Positions 45,299-56,434 are shown, numbered from the stretch's first letter. The stretch: 64,000 nucleotides of DNA from Erinaceus europaeus (GCF_950295315.1 NC_080185.1:45241237-45305236), one strand, 5' to 3'. The notes: generated from the sequence alone by a model not told the origin. A program made the numbers and translations.

Positions 45299-45590
45299 TG
45301 CAGGGAGTCGGGCTGTAGCACAGCGGGTTAAGCGCAGGTGGCGCAAAGCACAAGGACCGGCATAAGGATCCCGGTTCGAACCCCGGCTCCCCACCTGCAG
45401 GGGAGTCGCTTCACAGGTGGTGAAGCAGGTCTGCAGGTGTCTATCTTTCTCTCCCCCTCTCTGTCTTCCCCTCCTCTCTCCATTTCTCTCTGTCCTAGCC
45501 AACAACGACAACAACAATAATAACTACAACAATGAAACAACAAGGGCAACAAAAGGGAATAAATTTTTTAAAAATTAATAAAAAAATGCA
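45299..45590 (+). repeat. Family B SINE, best preserved copy
   Basis: GGGAGTCGGGCTGTAGCACAGCGGG head (A box), GGTTCGAACCCCGG intact B box at about 45373-45386, CCCCACCTGCAGGGGAGTCG core, AACAACGACAACAACAATAATAAC and AAATTTTTTAAAAATTAATAAAAAAATG. An intact RNA polymerase III B box suggests a young insertion. TSD-like ATGCAGTGCAG flanks it (about 45293 and 45587). Confidence 0.95.
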
Positions 45591-45721
45591 GTGCAGAGGG
45601 TCCTGCCTATATTAATAATGTTATAATATTGGTGAGCAGAAGTCAGACATCAGTATTGTTGAAAACCACTGGTTTGCAGATTCAATTACAAACACCAAAG
45701 TCCTTTCCAATTTGGACATTG

Positions 45722-45723
<2 letters not shown>

Positions 45724-45796
<73 letters not shown>

Positions 45797-45797
45797 T
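45724..45797. repeat. (TA)n microsatellite
   Basis: Nearly perfect AT/TA array with a single G at 45783. Confidence 0.98.
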
Positions 45798-45799
45798 AG

Positions 45800-46490
45800 T
45801 TATTTGATAATGATTTACAAAGTTATAAGATAACAGGGGTATAATTCTGTACAGTTCTTTCTACTGGAAGCTACAGTAGTTCTCCCAAGGTTGCAGATAT
45901 GAGTTGACTATATATATGCATTTCCCCCATATGCTACTTCTTTCTCTTCTTTCCTAAGTAACACCTATTAATACTTGAAAATGTCTTTTTTTCCCAACCC
46001 TGACATCATGGAGGTGGACAAAAATATTTTTAGGAAAGATGGTGTCAGGGTTGGGAATAGTACTAGAAAGCTAGGATTAGGGCAGGGAGTAGATTCCAAA
46101 CATGATAAAAGTATATAATTACCATTAACTGTAAACCCCATCAATCTGACCTAGGGCCCATATATATTCATATTTAGCACAGGAGCCTGTGTACCTTCTG
46201 AACCCCTTGAAGTCTGAGCTCACATTCCATGATTACAGCTAGGAATATTTATTCTAGGCTGCACTCATTTCAGTATCAGTCTTCCTCAACTGGCAAAGCA
46301 AGGTGACCCAGCTTCCCTTTAGAGAGTGCGGCATGCACACTTCTTTTATGTCCATTCTCCTGACCATTCCAAACCTCACCTCCAGTGCTCAGACCTGCTT
46401 ACACTGTCGACTAGCCAACTCTGCCCTTCTTTGTCTAGTCAATTTACTCATCTATTTAACTTGTTTTCCCTTGGTTGTGATACCTTCCTT
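45800..46490 (-). repeat. Family R, older subfamily
   Basis: GATAATGATTTACAAAGTTATAAGATAACAGGGG terminus, GAAAGATGGTGTCAGGGTTGGG and GGCTGCACTCATTTCAGTATCAG, the same block order as the 15.84-kb copy. Confidence 0.65.
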
Positions 46491-47690
46491 AATACCTAAT
46501 GCTTAAAATGAAGTCATTCTTTCCCTGTTTCCCTTCTCTGTTTCCTCATGTAAATTCCTATACATAATTCCAAAATTTGTTCATTTGTTCTTTCCTGGCT
46601 TCCATATTAGACTGTGTTCTTAGAAATCATTATAACCCAGATGACCACCATAGGGACTATAATATAGTAAGCCTCAAATTCTTCCTGTTTTAGCAACCTC
46701 TATTAATGAATTTAACAAAGGTATTTATGTTTTAGTATGTTTCTCTTCCCAGAAGAAATGCTATTTAAAAATGAAATTGACAGGGAAGTGACTGTCTAAG
46801 ATGCAGCATTAATAGTCGAGTTCCAGGTAACAGCAGGAAAGCCTTTCTTTTTATCCTCACTGTTATGATATGATATCATTAACACGGATAATTATTCTCT
46901 TTAGGTGCAAATGTAAGTCCACAGGAGGAATGGTCTTCTCTGTCAGATCACATATTTGGTCTCAGCTCCAACAGGTAGGATGTGACAAGCATGTATACTC
47001 TTTCAAATGGCTCAGTGTTCAGGTCTCCCCAGTGCGTCCTCCTGTGCTTGTGACAAAGCAGGGGTGATCTTGCAAGCAGGATGCACCCATACAATCTCAT
47101 TTCTCTTTTTGAAGGGTCATTAACAACTGATAGAAGACAGGAGGCCACCAAATAACAGTGCTAGGTGGTCACTGTCATTTCCTTACTGCTGTACACAGTC
47201 CCTTTTGGCATGGATTACTGATCCTTGCATTACCATTTCATATAAGAAAAGCAAATCATGTTGGAGTCATTAGTTTTTATGGGTCTTGGGAATTTTACAA
47301 CACCATTTTCTAGGAGGCATTTTTCTACAGTAACATTCTGTTATGTAACAGACCTTTCCCAGCAGCCTGCCTTTCAAGTTTGATTTTCTTATGAGCATAT
47401 TTTCACAGAGTCATACTTGAAAAGGATCCACAAAAAGTGCACACACACACATACACACACACACACAAACACACCCTCAAAATACTACAGTGACATGGAT
47501 TTGTGAGTGTGTGTGAAATATGATTTTCTTGCATGCTTACACCTGATTTTTAATATTTTATAGATTTACCACTGGTTTACAAAAATGTATCAGTTTAGGA
47601 ACTATAGCTTTATACATATATATGCTTCACTTCATCTCCCACCAAAATTGTAGTGCCTTCATATTACTAAATTGACCCTTCTCCTCCCCC
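46491..47690. other. Apparently single-copy DNA; short (CA)n inside
   Basis: No gene recognised. An interrupted (AC)n run lies at 47440-47474. A 30-bp alternating GTGTGAG stretch follows near 47500. Confidence 0.45.
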
Positions 47691-47880
47691 TCACTTTTTT
47701 CTTTTTTCTCTTTCTTTCTTTTCTTTTCTTTTTTTCTTATTTCTTTTTTTTTTTTTTTTTTTTTTTTGCCAGACCACTGCACAACAGAAGCTTATCATGG
47801 TATGGGGGATTGAATCTGAAAATTTGGAGCCTCAGACCTGAAAGTCCTGCAGGAACATTATGCTATCTCTCCCACCCTAC
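47690..47880 (-). repeat. T-rich tract and old SINE remnant, antisense
   Basis: Pyrimidine/T run at 47695-47766, then GCACAACAGAAG...GGGGGATTGAATCTG and CCTGCAGGAACATTATGCTATCTCTCCC, parallel to 12060-12260 and 21460-21612. Confidence 0.55.
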
Positions 47881-47902
47881 TCACCTTTCTGTCACCACAG
47901 GG

Positions 47903-48290
47903 TGTTGGTATGCTTCTAAGACCCCTTCTGTTTCATTGGTTTAATCCCCCCTGCTTAACACTGTAGTCTATTTACATAAACCACTGTTAACTAAGCACTA
48001 CCCTGCCTGCAGGGCATTGGTTTAATCCCCACTGGTTCATGATGTCTTTTTGCTCCGTCCCCTCTCATAGTATACCTTGATTTGCACCAGTCACTTTTCG
48101 CTCCACCCTCTCTGTGTCACGTCCTGTTTCCACCCTACTTGGAGAGTATATATATATAAGGACAAGACTGTGATTATAGTTTAGTTTGGCTTAGATTGTG
48201 CTGTGTTCCGCATGAATAAAGACTGATCTGCGTACCACTCAGCCATGAGTCCCTGGTCGTCTGTCTCCCATCCCCAAATCTAGACTGACA
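47903..48290 (+). mobile_element. Solo LTR (ERV2-like), family of 15298 and 59516
   Basis: TGTTGGTATGCTTCTAAGACCCC start, TATA run GAGAGTATATATATATAAGG at about 48142, AATAAA at 48215-48220 and CAGCCATGAGTCCCTGG in U5. U3 has only one copy of TCTATTTACATAA. The last about 25 bp diverge from the other two members, and no TSD was found. Confidence 0.78.
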
Positions 48291-48499
48291 ATAGAGCTTC
48301 CTCTTTCCCTCTGGAGGCTACCATATATTTTTTCTATATTGAAGGAATTATCTTTACTAAGAATTATTAGTTATTTGTTTTTATTACTTATAGTCCATAC
48401 ATGAGAAAAATATTTAACAAATATCTTCCACTTTCTGACTTAATATGTGTTGCGTAATTTCCTTAAGTGACACGAATGTTGGGAACATGATAGATGAAG

Positions 48500-48865
48500 C
48501 TATGGGGCTGGGGAGATATCAAAATGGTTCTGAAAAACGACTGTCATACCAAAGACTCCCAGGTCGAGGTTCAATCTCCAGCATCATCATAAGCCAGATA
48601 TGAGCAGTACCGTGTTCTCTCCAGATCGTTTTTCTGTCTTATTGAAATAAAATTTATAATATGTTGATAAAAGAAGTCTACAGCTATAAATATTCTATAT
48701 TAAAAAGAGATAAATCTATGGGCTGGAAGTATAGCTCCTACCTTGTGTCTGAAGTTATGGGTTTGATCTCCAGCAACATGTGAAAGTTATAAGAAGACCT
48801 CTGTGAGTAGGGGAGTAGTGTTATGTTCTCTCACTGATAATAGAGTAAGTAAATAAAAACAAAGA
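48500..48865 (+). repeat. Two old SINE remnants
   Basis: The first (48505-48690) has GGTCGAGGTTCAATCTCC as a B box. The second (48715-48865) has GGGTTTGATCTCCAGCAAC. Both end A-rich (AATAAAATTTATAA; AAGTAAATAAAAAC). Confidence 0.55.
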
Positions 48866-48907
48866 TAAAAATCAACAAGAAGGGGATGTAAGTAAAGATA
48901 ATTCAAG

Positions 48908-49262
48908 ATAGGTGGTGGAGCCAGATGGCAGACTAGCAAGTTCTGATTTCCTTGACCTCCATAATTGCAAAGCTACACCATATATGGAAAAACTTGCAGA
49001 TAAATAGGTTTGTCAGGAAAATCTCAGACAAGCTACCACAGAAAAAGTACAAGAACTCAGCTTCTAGGCAGTAAGGACAAAGAGACTCAGTCACCATCAA
49101 ATGTAAAGAACTGTTCCATTTCATATGCCCATTCAGTCCCACTCTACAGATTGACCCTATTCACACAGTAATAAGCCATAGTTGGGAAGAGACCACACAT
49201 TGATATTTTGCCTCTAACACTACATTGGTGCTTCACAGTGCTGTGATTCTACTGCTCCAAGC
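48908..49262 (+). repeat. Possible L1 5' end
   Basis: GGTGGTGGAGCCAGATGGCAGACTAGCAAG resembles the conserved 5' start of mammalian L1 UTRs, and the following sequence (CTCAGACAAGCTACCACAG) is compatible. Short, non-coding, judged from pattern alone. Confidence 0.4.
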
Positions 49263-49264
49263 AG

Positions 49265-49462
49265 ACTTCTTTTTCCCCCAGAGAGGGTGAGAGACAGAGA
49301 AGAGGAGAAAATGAGAGGAGAGAAAACACCAGAGCACTACTCCGTCTCTTATGAACCTTTCCCTTTGCAAGGTTCTCCCATGTGGTAGCTGGGTGCCTGA
49401 ATGGGGGTTCATGTATATAGTAAAATGTGTATTCTACTAGATGAGATGCCTTCTGACCCCCG
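49265..49462 (-). repeat. Family A SINE, decayed
   Basis: CAGAGAGGGTGAGAGACAG through GATGCCTTCTGACCCC. Confidence 0.65.
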
Positions 49463-50440
49463 ATATTTTAGTTCTCATTATTTTATTTCCATCTATTGGT
49501 ATCACTTAAATCTTTAGATATCCAAAATAAGCCATCGTACAGTGACCACATATCTGAAAAAGATATCTTTGAAGCTTTAGAAATCGTAATATTGTCATTT
49601 CATGAGATGATCTCAAATTCATACTCTGGGTCAGCTACAGTATTCTGTATAAAGAATGCAGCCCTAAACCAGCCCTAAATAAAACACTAACATGTCTTAT
49701 ATAAAAGAAAATACTGAATGCTATCTCTAAGATGGAAGAAATTTTAAGAAAACAAAGTAAGGAAAGAGGCAAAGTCAAATAAACATAAACATTTGGTCTC
49801 TGCTGAACTGAGGTGCAGTACTCTGGTCTCTTATTTCATAAAAATAAAGTTTAAAACATCTTTTTTTTTAAAAAAAGGAGGGGGCAAGAAGGAATAGATA
49901 ATTCACCCGAGAGAGTGTTGAGGTTTACCCAGAAGTAGACCTAGCCTGACTTTGGAGTATCTTAGGCCAAAGGAAAATTCAAACGCACATGATGTTTTGG
50001 AAGACTCTAAAACTATGGCATTACCTAAAAGAATCAAGAGCTATTAGGATTAACACTTAACATGGATTGGGCATCAAAGGTGAAGCTGTGCTTTAGAATG
50101 AAGGGGAAATTCAGACTGAAGTGCAAAAGCCACTGGTGAGGACATAAATTTTCCTGGGGGAGAATTGACAAGAAGTAATAACAATACAGTGGCTTGGAGA
50201 GAACGGTTAGGCAGATAAAGGAAATTCCAGAATGAACACTGGAGAGTGATAATGATCAGATTCAGCCTTTCCCTTTATGTCTCTCTTTGTCTACAGGAAA
50301 AATGTGTCTGCAACCATGAGCTATCCAAGAAAATGGCTTCCAGAAGACCAGTAGAATGAACTAACAGATAAGGTGCTAAATGTCAAACCATTTTTTTTGT
50401 TCAAAATAATAATGTTTACCTCCTCCCTTTGTTATAATTT
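49463..50440. other. No recognisable feature
   Basis: AT-rich unique DNA left of the provirus remnant. No long frame and no LTR terminus that I can identify. Confidence 0.45.
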
Positions 50441-50449
50441 AAATTGAGG

Positions 50450-50790
50450 CAGGAAATTAGGGGTGAGGAGGGGAGACCCTAACAGCAGGTTTGGTGGGCA
50501 TAACCAGAGGGGGGAAGTATTGACCCAATTCCACCCGCGGGGTGAGTGCAAAACCAACATTCCCTCATCTTATAAGGCTCTTGGTGTCTTTTTGGGGAGG
50601 GGAGGCAGAGCCATGGTTTCTAGGGAAACAATTTTTTGTTGTTGACACCAACCTCCATGCAAATCAGGTTTGCTTCACGGGGGACTCAGAGGCAGACTAT
50701 AGGGTCCTCCCCCTGCAGTGCTTTGCCTTGCACCCCTTACTGGTGTCCTTGCCCTGCCAAGGTTGGATGTCTCGATGCATAATTCTGAGT
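50450..50790 (-). other. Trailing region of the provirus remnant
   Basis: GC-richer than its flanks and continuous with the env remnant. It contains a TATA-like CTTATAAG at about 50569-50576 and purine blocks. It does not match the 5' LTR at 54.9 kb by eye, so it is not clearly a 3' LTR. Confidence 0.4.
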
Positions 50791-51560
50791 TTTATGCCAT
50801 CTGAAAAGGAGGTCTGTCACCCTCAGGTTCAGCCAGGCCTCTATCAGCCAAATCAAGTCTGTGATAATGTATTTGCAAAGGTTTTGATGCCAAGGAGTCA
50901 ATCTGCCGTTTTATAAAATCAGTAATCTTATTAAAAATAAAGGGTCCTAAGGTAATCATTAACAAAAGACTAATAAGGGTCTCATAAGGGGCTCTGTAGT
51001 GACTCAAGACTATTTGTGGTGGAGTCTATAACCTGTTGTAATTTGTCAGAAAATTCATGGGAGGAATATATAGAGTGTCCTAGCATGCCACCAGCAAGTC
51101 TAAGGGAAGCAGTCAGTGGATGTGATGTCCAGGGGAAGAAACAGCACGTCTGGACTTCTGGTGGTGAAATTTTTCTTCTTCATAGAGGGTCAGCTGTGGA
51201 ACAAGCAAAACTAGGAGGCAAGGACCAAGTAGAGAAGAATTGACATGAAAATATAGGATGGTGTTGTACCAAAACACAGAGGAGGTGCATACACATTAGA
51301 AGTCAAGGTGAGGTTCCTTGAACATCGAGGACTATTTTGAGAAAAGTGAGCAGTCAATAAGCATGCAAAGATGAAGTCAGCAGTGGTAGGTCAGCAGAAA
51401 GAGAAGACTTGGATAGACTGGTGAGGTTAGCTGGACTATATACTACCATGGCGTCCTTTGTGGTAAGGACTTGCCAACAGGGACTCTGTGGATTTTGCAA
51501 GAGCAATAATGTCATCCACCATAATAAAAGGAAAACAAACATGGACATCCAGTGTTGAAA
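50790..51560 (-). pseudogene. Endogenous retroviral env remnant
   Basis: Three pieces in the order expected for env on the minus strand. First, a hydrophobic leader-like frame at 51354-51548 (FVFLLLWWMTLLLLQ). Second, an Arg-Arg-containing junction followed by a degenerate hydrophobic stretch near 51134-51151. Third, a frame at 50792-51007 with a strong membrane segment (LLLMITLGPFIF) and a short basic cytoplasmic part. Most of the surface subunit is missing and the pieces lie in different frames with stops between. No functional envelope protein can be made. Assignment rests on order and hydrophobicity. Confidence 0.6.
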
Positions 51561-51599
51561 AAGAGAAAAAGGAAATATGTCTCTGTGACTGGAAAAGTG

Positions 51600-53640
51600 G
51601 GTGGCTTTGTCAATGAGATATAATAAATGGAAAATTAGAATTTTTTTTAATATTAAGAAGGTTTACTATGTTACTTCATTGACATTTTAGCCAACTGAAT
51701 ACTGGGGGGTGCATTCTCCTTCTTTTTTATTAAATAAGCTTAAGGGTTTTTGTTTTTCTTGTTTGAGCTGTAGCCCACATAAATTTAGAAAAAATATCAA
51801 CTGAGAAAGAAAAAATTTTTTTTTGTTTACTAAACATGGGCAGATGAATTACATCAATCTGCCAGAGAGCATTGGCTTTTATCAATGGAGATTAATCTTA
51901 AAATTCTGAATAACAAGATCTTAATTAAACAATGCAGGAGCCAGTAAAGTGCTCTCACTATGGCAGGTCAAGCGTTAAAATTTTTAAGAGGCTTGTAAAA
52001 AAAATGAGAGAAAAAATTTTAGGATATGAGTGACTTTAGGAGTCATAACACACCCATAAATAAAAAATTAAAAATGTTTAGTTTTAAATCTTACCATATG
52101 AGCAGTCAGTTCTTCATGTGCAGATGTACCTATAATTATTTACTTAGGGAGAGAACTTGTACCAAGTTAATTGATGATCTAATGGTTAGAATTGGCTTGA
52201 GGTTTTTTTCTATGATTTTAGAAGGCTCTTTATTAGAATATACCAACATGTTATAGAAAGTCAATACCTAATGTGTTGACATGATAAAATGTTTACCATT
52301 TTTAGCATTATTTTAAACTGATTAGAAAGTTTAAGTACAATACTTTAACTTTAGTTTACTAAGATCTTTACTCATCACAAGGCTATCATGAGTAAGTGTA
52401 GATATAAAACTCTTAATAGATTTTGTTCCTTAGAACTCTAATATGGCAACTTAAAAGGCTAAAATAAAACCTCATAACTTAAATGTTCAAAATAATAATT
52501 TTGTTAAATCAGGATTTGTCAAAACAAATCTTCTATCAGACCAGAAGCACAATGTATTACCTTAATTTATCAAGAATAAACCTCTGGCAGTGTCTTAAAA
52601 CAAACCAGATAATTTTCAAAAGCAGAAAGATATAAAGAGGAAAACCAGAGCAAAAGCCTCTGGCATGTAAATAATTAACATAACTATTGTGTTATCTTTT
52701 AAGAACCCAAGCCAGTCTTAAAAAACAATTTTAAGTAAAATGTTAAACTTTGTTTACTAGGATCTTTGTTTATCACAAAGCTATCACACCCTTAGGGCAG
52801 CTATGAACAAGAGTGGGTACACAACTTAATTGATCTTTCACTTTGATTTGGATAGGTAACTTAAAAAGCTAAAATAAACCTCATAGCTGAAATGTTAAAA
52901 TAAATTTTTACTGTTAACATTTCTTTTAGATGATCATTTTACACTAAATAATTTTGTTGAATCACATCTGTTGAATAAAAATTTTTTATCAGGCTAGGAA
53001 TTTGTTTAACCCCTTTTTTTTCCTGGCAAGGCCACTGCTCTACACTGACTGGGTTATTAGAAAGCCAGTTCAAACATGGAATTAAAAAATTAACAAACAG
53101 TGGCAGTTGGTATTGGGGTGCTGGTAATATTTACAATTCTCACAAGAGTGAGAGAGACTGTAGAGGCATTTTACCATGCCTAGAGATCTCAGAAAATCTT
53201 TTAACTAATGAATTGATGCTGATATTAGCTATCAGAAGGACGAAACTGTCTTATATTTTACTCTGGTAAAGGTGTGCCAACTCTATGATTCTGGATCTTT
53301 AAAACCACATTTAGCTTAACTAAATCTTATTTAAAACTTAAGACAAACTTTAGTTACTTAGGGGTTAACACACATTAATGAAAACAAGGTTAGCACAGAC
53401 TTAAAACATACATTCTTGGTGAAAAGAAAAATTTTCCCTTTGAAAAACTGCTTTGGTTTTTGGATTCCTAACTCACAGACTATCTACCCCCCCAGGAGGG
53501 GTGTTAGTAGCTAGGGAATGATTGACTGGAGTCTTTGCCAATCTGTGGAGCAGGAGCTCTGTGCCGTGATTGGCTGTGCGGGCAGAACAGGCGGGCTTAG
53601 TTTACCACCGCCGCACAGAGAAAAATGTTTGAAATTTTTT
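51600..53640 (-). other. Non-coding AT-rich core of the provirus, in place of pol
   Basis: About 2 kb between gag and env without any reading frame over 80 codons, and without protease, reverse transcriptase, RNase H or integrase motifs in any frame that I can read. It holds an internal duplication (52354-52541 and 52752-52999) and a short GC-rich block (53510-53625). It could be unrelated sequence carried by a defective element, as in mouse ETn-type elements, or genomic DNA joined by deletion. Confidence 0.5.
53510..53625. other. GC-rich block with CCAAT box
   Basis: On the minus strand CACAGCCAATCACGG gives a CCAAT element, and TCCTGCTCC and CCGCCTG lie nearby. It contrasts sharply with the AT-rich surroundings, which suggests a promoter or LTR scrap. 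Confidence 0.35.
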
Positions 53641-53685
53641 TTCTTTGGGCTAAGGTACATTTTACAGTTTTAAAGAAACAAATCA

Positions 53686-54664
53686 TTAAATTTTTATCAA
53701 AAGTGTGTACTGGTTCCGAGTAACAGGGAAAGCCAAAACTGGTTTTGATTTGGATGGTTTAGTTTTAGTTTTAGGGACTGGGTTTTTTGGTGAGGCTAAA
53801 AATGTAAGTTCTTCTCTAAATGCAGCTATTTCTTTCATTAATTGAAGCTGCTCTCTCTGGTCAGCAAGGACCTTGCGGAGGGTGGAAATTCCTGTAAGGG
53901 CTCCTGAGCATGCCCGCCTGATGGAGGGATTGTCAAGGAGAGGGTCAGGTTGGAGAGCAGGGGCATAAGTGTTGGGAGGGAGATTAAAGGGAGGAGGACA
54001 CCAATCGGGATTGTAGTATTTGGCAGCCTCTTTTTCTAGCAAAGCCTCATCCTCCACGGGAAGTGCTTCAGGAGAGGGAGGGTTTTGTAAAACTGGATAG
54101 AGGCAGGGGAAAGAATGCTGGGTTTCATTCTCATGTGAATTAGCAATAGGAGGGTCAATGGAGGGAACTTTAGTAAGTGCGGTGGGACCTATAGGGAGGG
54201 GGACAGGGCTTTTACTTTCATCGGGTGATGGGAGGCTTTTATTTTGACTGGGTACTGGGGGATCAAGATCAATAATCACAGAAGGGCATGGGAATGGGGT
54301 CTTTGTCCTGGACGGTGGATGTGAAAGTTGCCGGAGGACCTTTTCACCCTCTGTAATAAGGTTTTTAATATCAGGGTGATTATTATAAATTTTTAAGATA
54401 TCATTAATTAAATTCCAGTAATAAGAGGCAGAAACAGGTACACGTTCAGGACCAAAAGACTGATAGTGATCATTAAGACAGTCACCAATTCTCCTCCAAT
54501 GCTTCTCATCTATAGTGCCTTCCTGGGGGAACCAGGGGCAAATATTTCCAATATAGTCTAAAAACTTCTTTAATTCTTTCTTTTTTAACCCTAGTTCCTC
54601 GTGTCTTGAGTGACTCCTTGAGTCCTTTAATAAATAAATCTTGTTTGTTAAATTCATGTCCCAT
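53686..54664 (-). pseudogene. Betaretrovirus-like gag, N-terminal part, frameshifted
   Basis: The start is ATG at 54664-54662 (MGHEF; Gly2 would be the myristoylation site for membrane targeting). It sits about 175 bp after the primer-binding site. The matrix core CPWFPQEGTIDEKHWRRIG is readable near 54465-54540, but in another frame from the start. A 1-base indel in the A/G run around 54580-54587 separates them. A Pro-rich linker follows (PPSRTKTPFPCP; PPPFNLPPNTYAP). The frame stops at 53686 soon after AFPVT, about where capsid would begin. No capsid homology region or zinc knuckle is present. Gag would assemble particles and package RNA; this one cannot. Confidence 0.8.
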
Positions 54665-54840
54665 GGTTTTGCTTACCTCAGCCGCTGTGACACTCTCCTC
54701 CAGATGCGACTCACGGCCGGGTATTTCCATGACGATCTCTGCAAGTCTTTGCATTACTCCCTCGGCCGCAATGACTCGGTGAATTCGGGTAGGCCTACCC
54801 CCTCGATCAGCAGAGTTCCTAGGTCCAGAAGGCTTCTTTA

Positions 54841-54858
54841 CCCCAAGCTCAGGCGCCA
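54841..54858 (-). promoter_or_regulatory. Retroviral primer-binding site
   Basis: Minus strand TGGCGCCTGAGCTTGGGG starts 3 nt after the LTR's terminal CA (54862). The first seven bases match tRNA-Lys-type sites; the rest is diverged. Confidence 0.7.
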
Positions 54859-54861
54859 GAA

Positions 54862-55180
54862 TGCCCCGACCAGCAGGGCGGTGAACAGGGCCTAGGAACC
54901 TAAAAAGACCTGGAATGATATGGACATGAGACATGAAAGAACGACAGCAAGACAAGTTTCCGATCAAGCTGCAAAATTTTATTGTGTTCACAGGCATTAT
55001 AAGGCTTTGGGGAAGGAGATGGAATGCTGGAGGGGGGGGAGGGGGAGCAAACCTCAAAACGGAATGTTCCTTGCAACAAATGGCTGAAACCATGTTTGTT
55101 ACCACAACTGTGTGTTGACTCACTAGAATACTGATAAATGGTTTACCTGAGGGGAAATGGCCTGCCCAGGGGGGAATTCC
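54862..55180 (-). mobile_element. 5' LTR of the gag-bearing provirus
   Basis: On the minus strand, TATA-like CCTTATAATG near 55000 and AATAAA (complement of 54978-54983) set the R region, and U5 ends at GGGGCA. The probable U3 start is TGGAATTCC at about 55180; this border is a guess. The complete order LTR, primer site, gag start is conserved. Confidence 0.65.
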
Positions 55181-55565
55181 ATTGTTTCAAAGCTTATCAT
55201 TTATCAAGCAGAGAAATGACTCCTGGCATTTACCTCTATTTTTCTTTTAAGTATATAGAGACAGTAAATATAGTTAAAAACCAAAGCAACACGGAATAGA
55301 AGTCAGGAACTAAGAACAATAAGAGAAAACACACAATGAAACTTGAAGTGGGTGTGGTACCCTGCATAAAAGCAAAAGAAACTGGACAAGCAGGAAAAAG
55401 GTTAAACGTTTTGGAGTATGATGATGAAATTATGATGATGTTGAGAACGAGAATATTTTGCAGACACTAATCATGAGTAAATGAGAGGGTTGTACTTCTG
55501 TGTCAATAACTGCACTATCAACTTTTAAATCCCTAATAAAATGGGGGAAAAGTGGACAAAATATT
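55181..55565. other. No recognisable feature
   Basis: Unique AT-rich DNA. A repeated GATGATGAAATTATGATGATG stretch lies near 55420. Confidence 0.45.
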
Positions 55566-55567
55566 TT

Positions 55568-56225
55568 TCTTTTTTAAATTTTTATTTATATATTTATTCC
55601 CTTTTGTTGCTCTTGTTGTTTTATTGTTGTAGTTATTATTGTTGTTGTTATTGATGTTGTCGATGTTGGATAGGGTAGAGAGAAATGGAAAAAGGAGGGG
55701 AAGACAGAGTGGGGGATAGAGAGACACCTGCAGACCTGCTCCACCACTTGTGAAGTGACTCTCCTGCAAGTGGGGAGCCAAGGGCTGGTGTTGTTAAAAT
55801 TCGGAAGGCTCTGGCCGGGTGGGTAGCTTCACGGGTGGGTAACAGAGACGCGGAGACAACGGCTGGGCAGGGAAGCTGTATTTCTTTATTCAGGAACAAC
55901 GATTCATAAACTAAGACAAACTAATCACCAAACAGTACTCTGCCGTTTCTTTGCGGCGGCGCAAGCACTCTCTCTTACTCTCCAACTCTGGAACTCCCAG
56001 AACTCTGGAACTCTTCAACTTTGTCACTCTGCAACTCTGGCGAGGTTCCTTGGGGCGGGGCCAAGTGGGCCCGCGAAATTAGCAGGCTTGATCTAATTCT
56101 CTTGGCGGGGGAGAACTAGAACCCAATGTAAAGCATACAACAGGCTGGAACCAGGATCCTTATGCCGGTCCTTGCATTTTGCGCCATCTGTGCTTAACCC
56201 ACTGCTCTACTGCCTGACTCCCAAA
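55568..56225 (-). repeat. Family B SINE split by a solo LTR
   Basis: Tail and body at 55568-55788 (TATTTATTCCCTTTTGTTGC...GTGGGGAGCCAAGGGCTGG). The head resumes at 56143 (GGCTGGAACCAGGATCC) and ends CTACTGCCTGACTCCC. Confidence 0.92.
55789..56142 (-). mobile_element. Solo LTR, 354 bp, 6-bp TSD GGCTGG
   Basis: GGCTGG at 55783-55788 and 56143-56148. Minus strand TGTTGTATGC to TTTTAACAACA, with perfect TG...CA ends. AATAAA is the complement of 55885-55890, a GC box (GGGGCGGGGCC) lies at 56052-56062, and short AACTCTGG repeats lie at 55984-56040. U5 shares CTGTTACCCACCCGTGAAGC with the 15.3/59.5-kb family. It interrupts a SINE, so it is younger than that copy. Confidence 0.95.
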
Positions 56226-56434
56226 ATATCTTTTCTACACTAATAAACATCAATTACTATAGATATTATTTAGCTATAAGGTTGTATCATATTTTACTTG
56301 TATTTAAGATCCTTCCTAAGGCTACATTTCTTCTTATAAACAAAGATGCAGGAAACTTCTGTTTACACATATTGTTATGCACTTAACTATCAACAGGTTC
56401 TTCTTTGGAGTAAAATTTATAAATGAGAGTTGCA

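Noticed and set aside
45373..45386. tRNA gene suggested by the intact B box GGTTCGAACCCCGG
   Set aside because: It belongs to a tRNA-derived SINE; no cloverleaf with acceptor stem can be formed from the flanking bases.
45236..45552. Minus-strand 93- and 74-codon frames, and similar frames at 2.5, 2.9, 13.3, 29.0 and 37.1 kb
   Set aside because: All lie inside family B SINEs; the similar peptides (DRTERNGERRG...) reflect the repeat, not a protein family.
50450..50790. 3' LTR of the gag-bearing provirus
   Set aside because: It shares only a CCTTATAA-like word with the 5' LTR and lacks the AATAAA-U5 end; I cannot call it an LTR.
54506..55123. 205-codon minus-strand frame as one protein
   Set aside because: Its first half runs through the LTR, primer site and leader of a provirus; only the last 50 or so codons are the true gag start.
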